Source of the DNA: Candidatus Binatia bacterium
GTDB taxonomy: Bacteria; Vulcanimicrobiota; Vulcanimicrobiia; Vulcanimicrobiales; Vulcanimicrobiaceae
DNA length: 32,547 nt
Reading direction: 5' to 3'
NCBI GenBank assembly: GCA_035541935.1
Contig: DATKMJ010000009.1
Coordinates: forward strand, 1 to 32,547
Shown: positions 30,897-32,547 of the stretch, one piece after another
Layout: every line of letters starts with the position of its first letter
Position numbering within the stretch: the stretch's first letter is position 1
Made by a program: the position numbers and the translations under genes
Notes under the pieces: model-generated
The model's database searches: none
Told to the model about the DNA's origin: nothing
What the model saw: the letters and a program-made list of their open reading frames with translations, nothing else

Positions 30897-31780
30897 TTCC
30901 TCGTTATACCGGCGATCGAACCGCGTTCGATTCTCAGAGCGACCCCAGGCTTCATTAGAAACGTTCCGGTCCGCCCCGCTTCGAGAGCGCGGACGGCGGC
31001 CTCGACGTGACGGAAATCTATGTCGCGCAGGTCGTCTTCGCGCGAGAGTTCCTCGCGCACAGAGCGGCGCAGCTCGGCACGCTCCGTCGCGTCCCCCTCG
31101 TGCGCCGCGACCTCGGCCGCGCGCGCGACCGCGGCGTCGAGCCCGGGGAAGAGCGGGCGCAGCGCCTCGAGCGCCTCGCGCACGGCGTTGCGCCGGAGCG
31201 ACATCGCCGCGTTGCTCGGATCTACCGCGTAGGGCAGCGCGAGCGCGTGGCAGTAGGCGCGCAGCGTCTCCGACGGCAGCGCGATGAAAGGCCGGACGAG
31301 CTCTATCCCCGGCGCGAGCGCGCGGCGCCCGCGCATCCCGCGCAGCCCTTCGAGTCCGGCGCCGCGCAGCAGCGCGAGCAGAACGGTCTCGCTCTGATCC
31401 TCGGCGTGGTGCGCGGTCGCGATCGCTCCGCATCCCCGCCGCTCCGCCGCGGCGACGAGCGCGGCGTACCGCCCCTCGCGCAGTCGCGCTTCGCCCGCGC
31501 CGCCTGCTTCCAGCGCAAGCACCTCGACCGGCATGCCGAACCGAGCGCCGATCTGCAGGACGACGCACTCGTCTTGCCATGCCGAGGCTCGCAGCCCGTG
31601 ATTGACGTACGCCGCCGCAACGCTCAGATGCATCCGTTTCGAGACCGCCTGCAGCGCCGCCGCAAGCGCGACCGAATCCGGACCCCCGCTGCAGGCGACG
31701 AGCACGCGCTCTCCGCGCGCGAGGCTCCCGCTCTCTTCGAGCGCCCGCTCGACGTCGCGCTCGGGGTGCGCGCCCCTCAC
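30893..31780 (-). CDS. tilS: tRNA(Ile)-lysidine synthase
   Basis: 295 residues, a short TilS: the PP-loop VACSGGPDSVALAAAL, AYVNHGLR, the HHAEDQSETVLLALLRGAGLEGLRGM motif, RPFIALPSETLRAYC and YAVDPSNAAMSLRRNAVRE. It attaches lysine to C34 of the tRNA that reads AUA, changing the codon specificity and aminoacylation to isoleucine. The GTG overlapping the smpB stop (GTGA) gives a compact start; the longer frame upstream is shadow of smpB. Next comes hpt, as in many bacteria. Confidence 0.95.
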   Translation of the reverse strand: MRGAHPERDVERALEESGSLARGERVLVACSGGPDSVALAAALQAVSKRMHLSVAAAYVNHGLRASAWQDECVVLQIGARFGMPVEVLALEAGGAGEARLREGRYAALVAAAERRGCGAIATAHHAEDQSETVLLALLRGAGLEGLRGMRGRRALAPGIELVRPFIALPSETLRAYCHALALPYAVDPSNAAMSLRRNAVREALEALRPLFPGLDAAVARAAEVAAHEGDATERAELRRSVREELSREDDLRDIDFRHVEAAVRALEAGRTGTFLMKPGVALRIERGSIAGITRK

Positions 31781-32235
31781 GACCGGCGCACGTGCCTGGC
31801 GATCTCGCGCTCGACGTCGCGCTTGGCGGCCGCCTCGCGCTTGTCCCACATCTTCTTGCCCCGCGCTACGCCGAGCTGCACCTTCGCGATCCCGCGCGTG
31901 AAATAGAGGCGCAGCGGCACGATCGTCAGCCCCTTCTCGGCGACCCGGCCCTGCAGACGCGCGATCTCTTCCTTATGAAGGAGCAGTTTGCGCGGGCGAG
32001 TCGGCTCCGCGTTCGAGAAGCTCCCCTGCCGATACGGTTGCACGTGCATCCCCATCAGCCACGCCTCGCCGCCCCGAAAGCGCGCGTACGCCTCGCTCAG
32101 GCTCGCCCCGCCGGCCCGGATGGACTTCACCTCGGTCCCGGTCAACACTAACCCTGCCTCGACCGACTCAAGGATGTGGTACTCGTGGCGCGCGCGGCGG
32201 TTGTCGATCGCCGGCGACGCATTCGGCGCCTTCAC
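31777..32235 (-). CDS. smpB: SsrA-binding protein SmpB
   Basis: 152 residues of normal SmpB length: NRRARHEYHILESVEAGLVLTGTEVKSIR, the core SLSEAYARFRGGEAWLMGMHVQPY, RPRKLLLHKEEIARLQGRV and the basic C-terminal tail (GVARGKKMWDKREAAAKRDVERE). It binds tmRNA and brings it to stalled ribosomes for trans-translation. GTG start overlapping the stop of the thioesterase gene (GTGA). No tmRNA gene (ssrA) is seen in the window. Confidence 0.96.
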   Translation of the reverse strand: MKAPNASPAIDNRRARHEYHILESVEAGLVLTGTEVKSIRAGGASLSEAYARFRGGEAWLMGMHVQPYRQGSFSNAEPTRPRKLLLHKEEIARLQGRVAEKGLTIVPLRLYFTRGIAKVQLGVARGKKMWDKREAAAKRDVEREIARHVRRS

Positions 32236-32547
32236 GACTGAATGAACGGGTTGCGGCGGTCGTCCGCGGCCTCGAGCCTGCCGCGCGAGACGAAACTCCC
32301 CTCCGCCCTCGCGAGCAACTCGCCGTCCGCGCCGACGATGCCGGCTTCGACGCCGAGGACGTTGCGGCGCTGCCAGGTGACGCGGCCGCGCACCTCGATC
32401 GGCGCTTCGAGCGGCACCGGCTTGCGAAAGCGCACGCTGACGCTCGCGGTGACGCCGCGATGTCCCGCGTAGCCGGCTGCGTGCGCCATCGCCTCGTCGA
32501 GCAGCGCCATCACGATGCCGCCGTGGGCGATGCCGCGCCAGCCTTGA
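32232..32547 (-). CDS. PaaI-type hotdog thioesterase (5' part outside the window)
   Basis: The frame stays open to the window edge and encodes GWRGIAHGGIVMALLDEAMAH, the signature of PaaI/YigI hotdog thioesterases (HGG and the catalytic acidic residue on the central helix), then VRFRKPVPLEAPIEVRGRV and a final strand. About 104 residues are visible, and the N-terminus is cut off. Internal GTG and ATG codons near 32513 would give a product missing the active-site loop and are rejected. It cleaves an acyl-CoA thioester of unknown identity. The stop overlaps the smpB GTG. Confidence 0.85.
   Translation of the reverse strand, partial: QGWRGIAHGGIVMALLDEAMAHAAGYAGHRGVTASVSVRFRKPVPLEAPIEVRGRVTWQRRNVLGVEAGIVGADGELLARAEGSFVSRGRLEAADDRRNPFIQS

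Overview
The window is a gene-dense, high-GC chromosomal segment from a diderm bacterium. It has two complete TonB proteins with ExbB and two ExbD, and a GT9-type glycosyltransferase, which imply an outer membrane. Gene order is of the Firmicutes/Terrabacteria kind: [accB-like]-accC-nusB-xseA-xseB-tlyA, and 3D-domain protein-ksgA. An SOS box of the actinobacterial/Bacillus type is also present. Together this suggests Candidatus Eremiobacterota (WPS-2) or another deep diderm Terrabacteria lineage. That placement is inference; no rRNA gene is present to confirm it. I see no mobile element, CRISPR array, tRNA or rRNA gene.

Layout, read along the minus strand from high to low coordinates. Positions 32547-30363: hotdog thioesterase (cut by the window edge), smpB, tilS, hpt. 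Positions 30355-25837: ftsH and two M16-peptidase-like proteins that both lack the zinc motif. Positions 25830-22443: GT4 glycosyltransferase, DUF2079 membrane protein and GT9-like transferase, a probable surface-glycan module. Positions 20021-22453 form a plus-strand island with a promoter, a structured leader, a 3D-domain cell-wall protein, ksgA and a CPBP membrane protease. Back on the minus strand come a GT4 glycosyltransferase, then a two-gene DNA-damage operon (RNase H-like protein plus 3-methyladenine glycosylase) whose promoter carries a perfect SOS box between -35 and -10. Next are rho with a long leader, rluB, and a TonB_C-TPR protein. Then exbB-exbD-exbD-tonB-tonB-uppP runs into a small membrane protein, moaC, mog and the folate genes folC-folP-folB-folK. 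Last is the accC-nusB-PBP1A-xseA-xseB-tlyA cluster.

Almost every junction is an ATGA or GTGA overlap, so the minus-strand genes probably form long translationally coupled operons. The few gaps (13838-14032, 17447-17730, 19957-20242) hold the promoters and structured elements I could find.

The most unusual items are these. (1) A FolK protein is fused to an AccB-like biotinyl domain that keeps its fold but has lost the biotin-accepting lysine, placed exactly where accB should precede accC. (2) The SOS operon pairs an uncharacterised RNase H-like protein with an alkyladenine glycosylase. (3) Several enzymes have altered active-site motifs: XseA, Hpt and both M16 proteins. (4) Several genes show homology upstream of any ATG, GTG or TTG codon.
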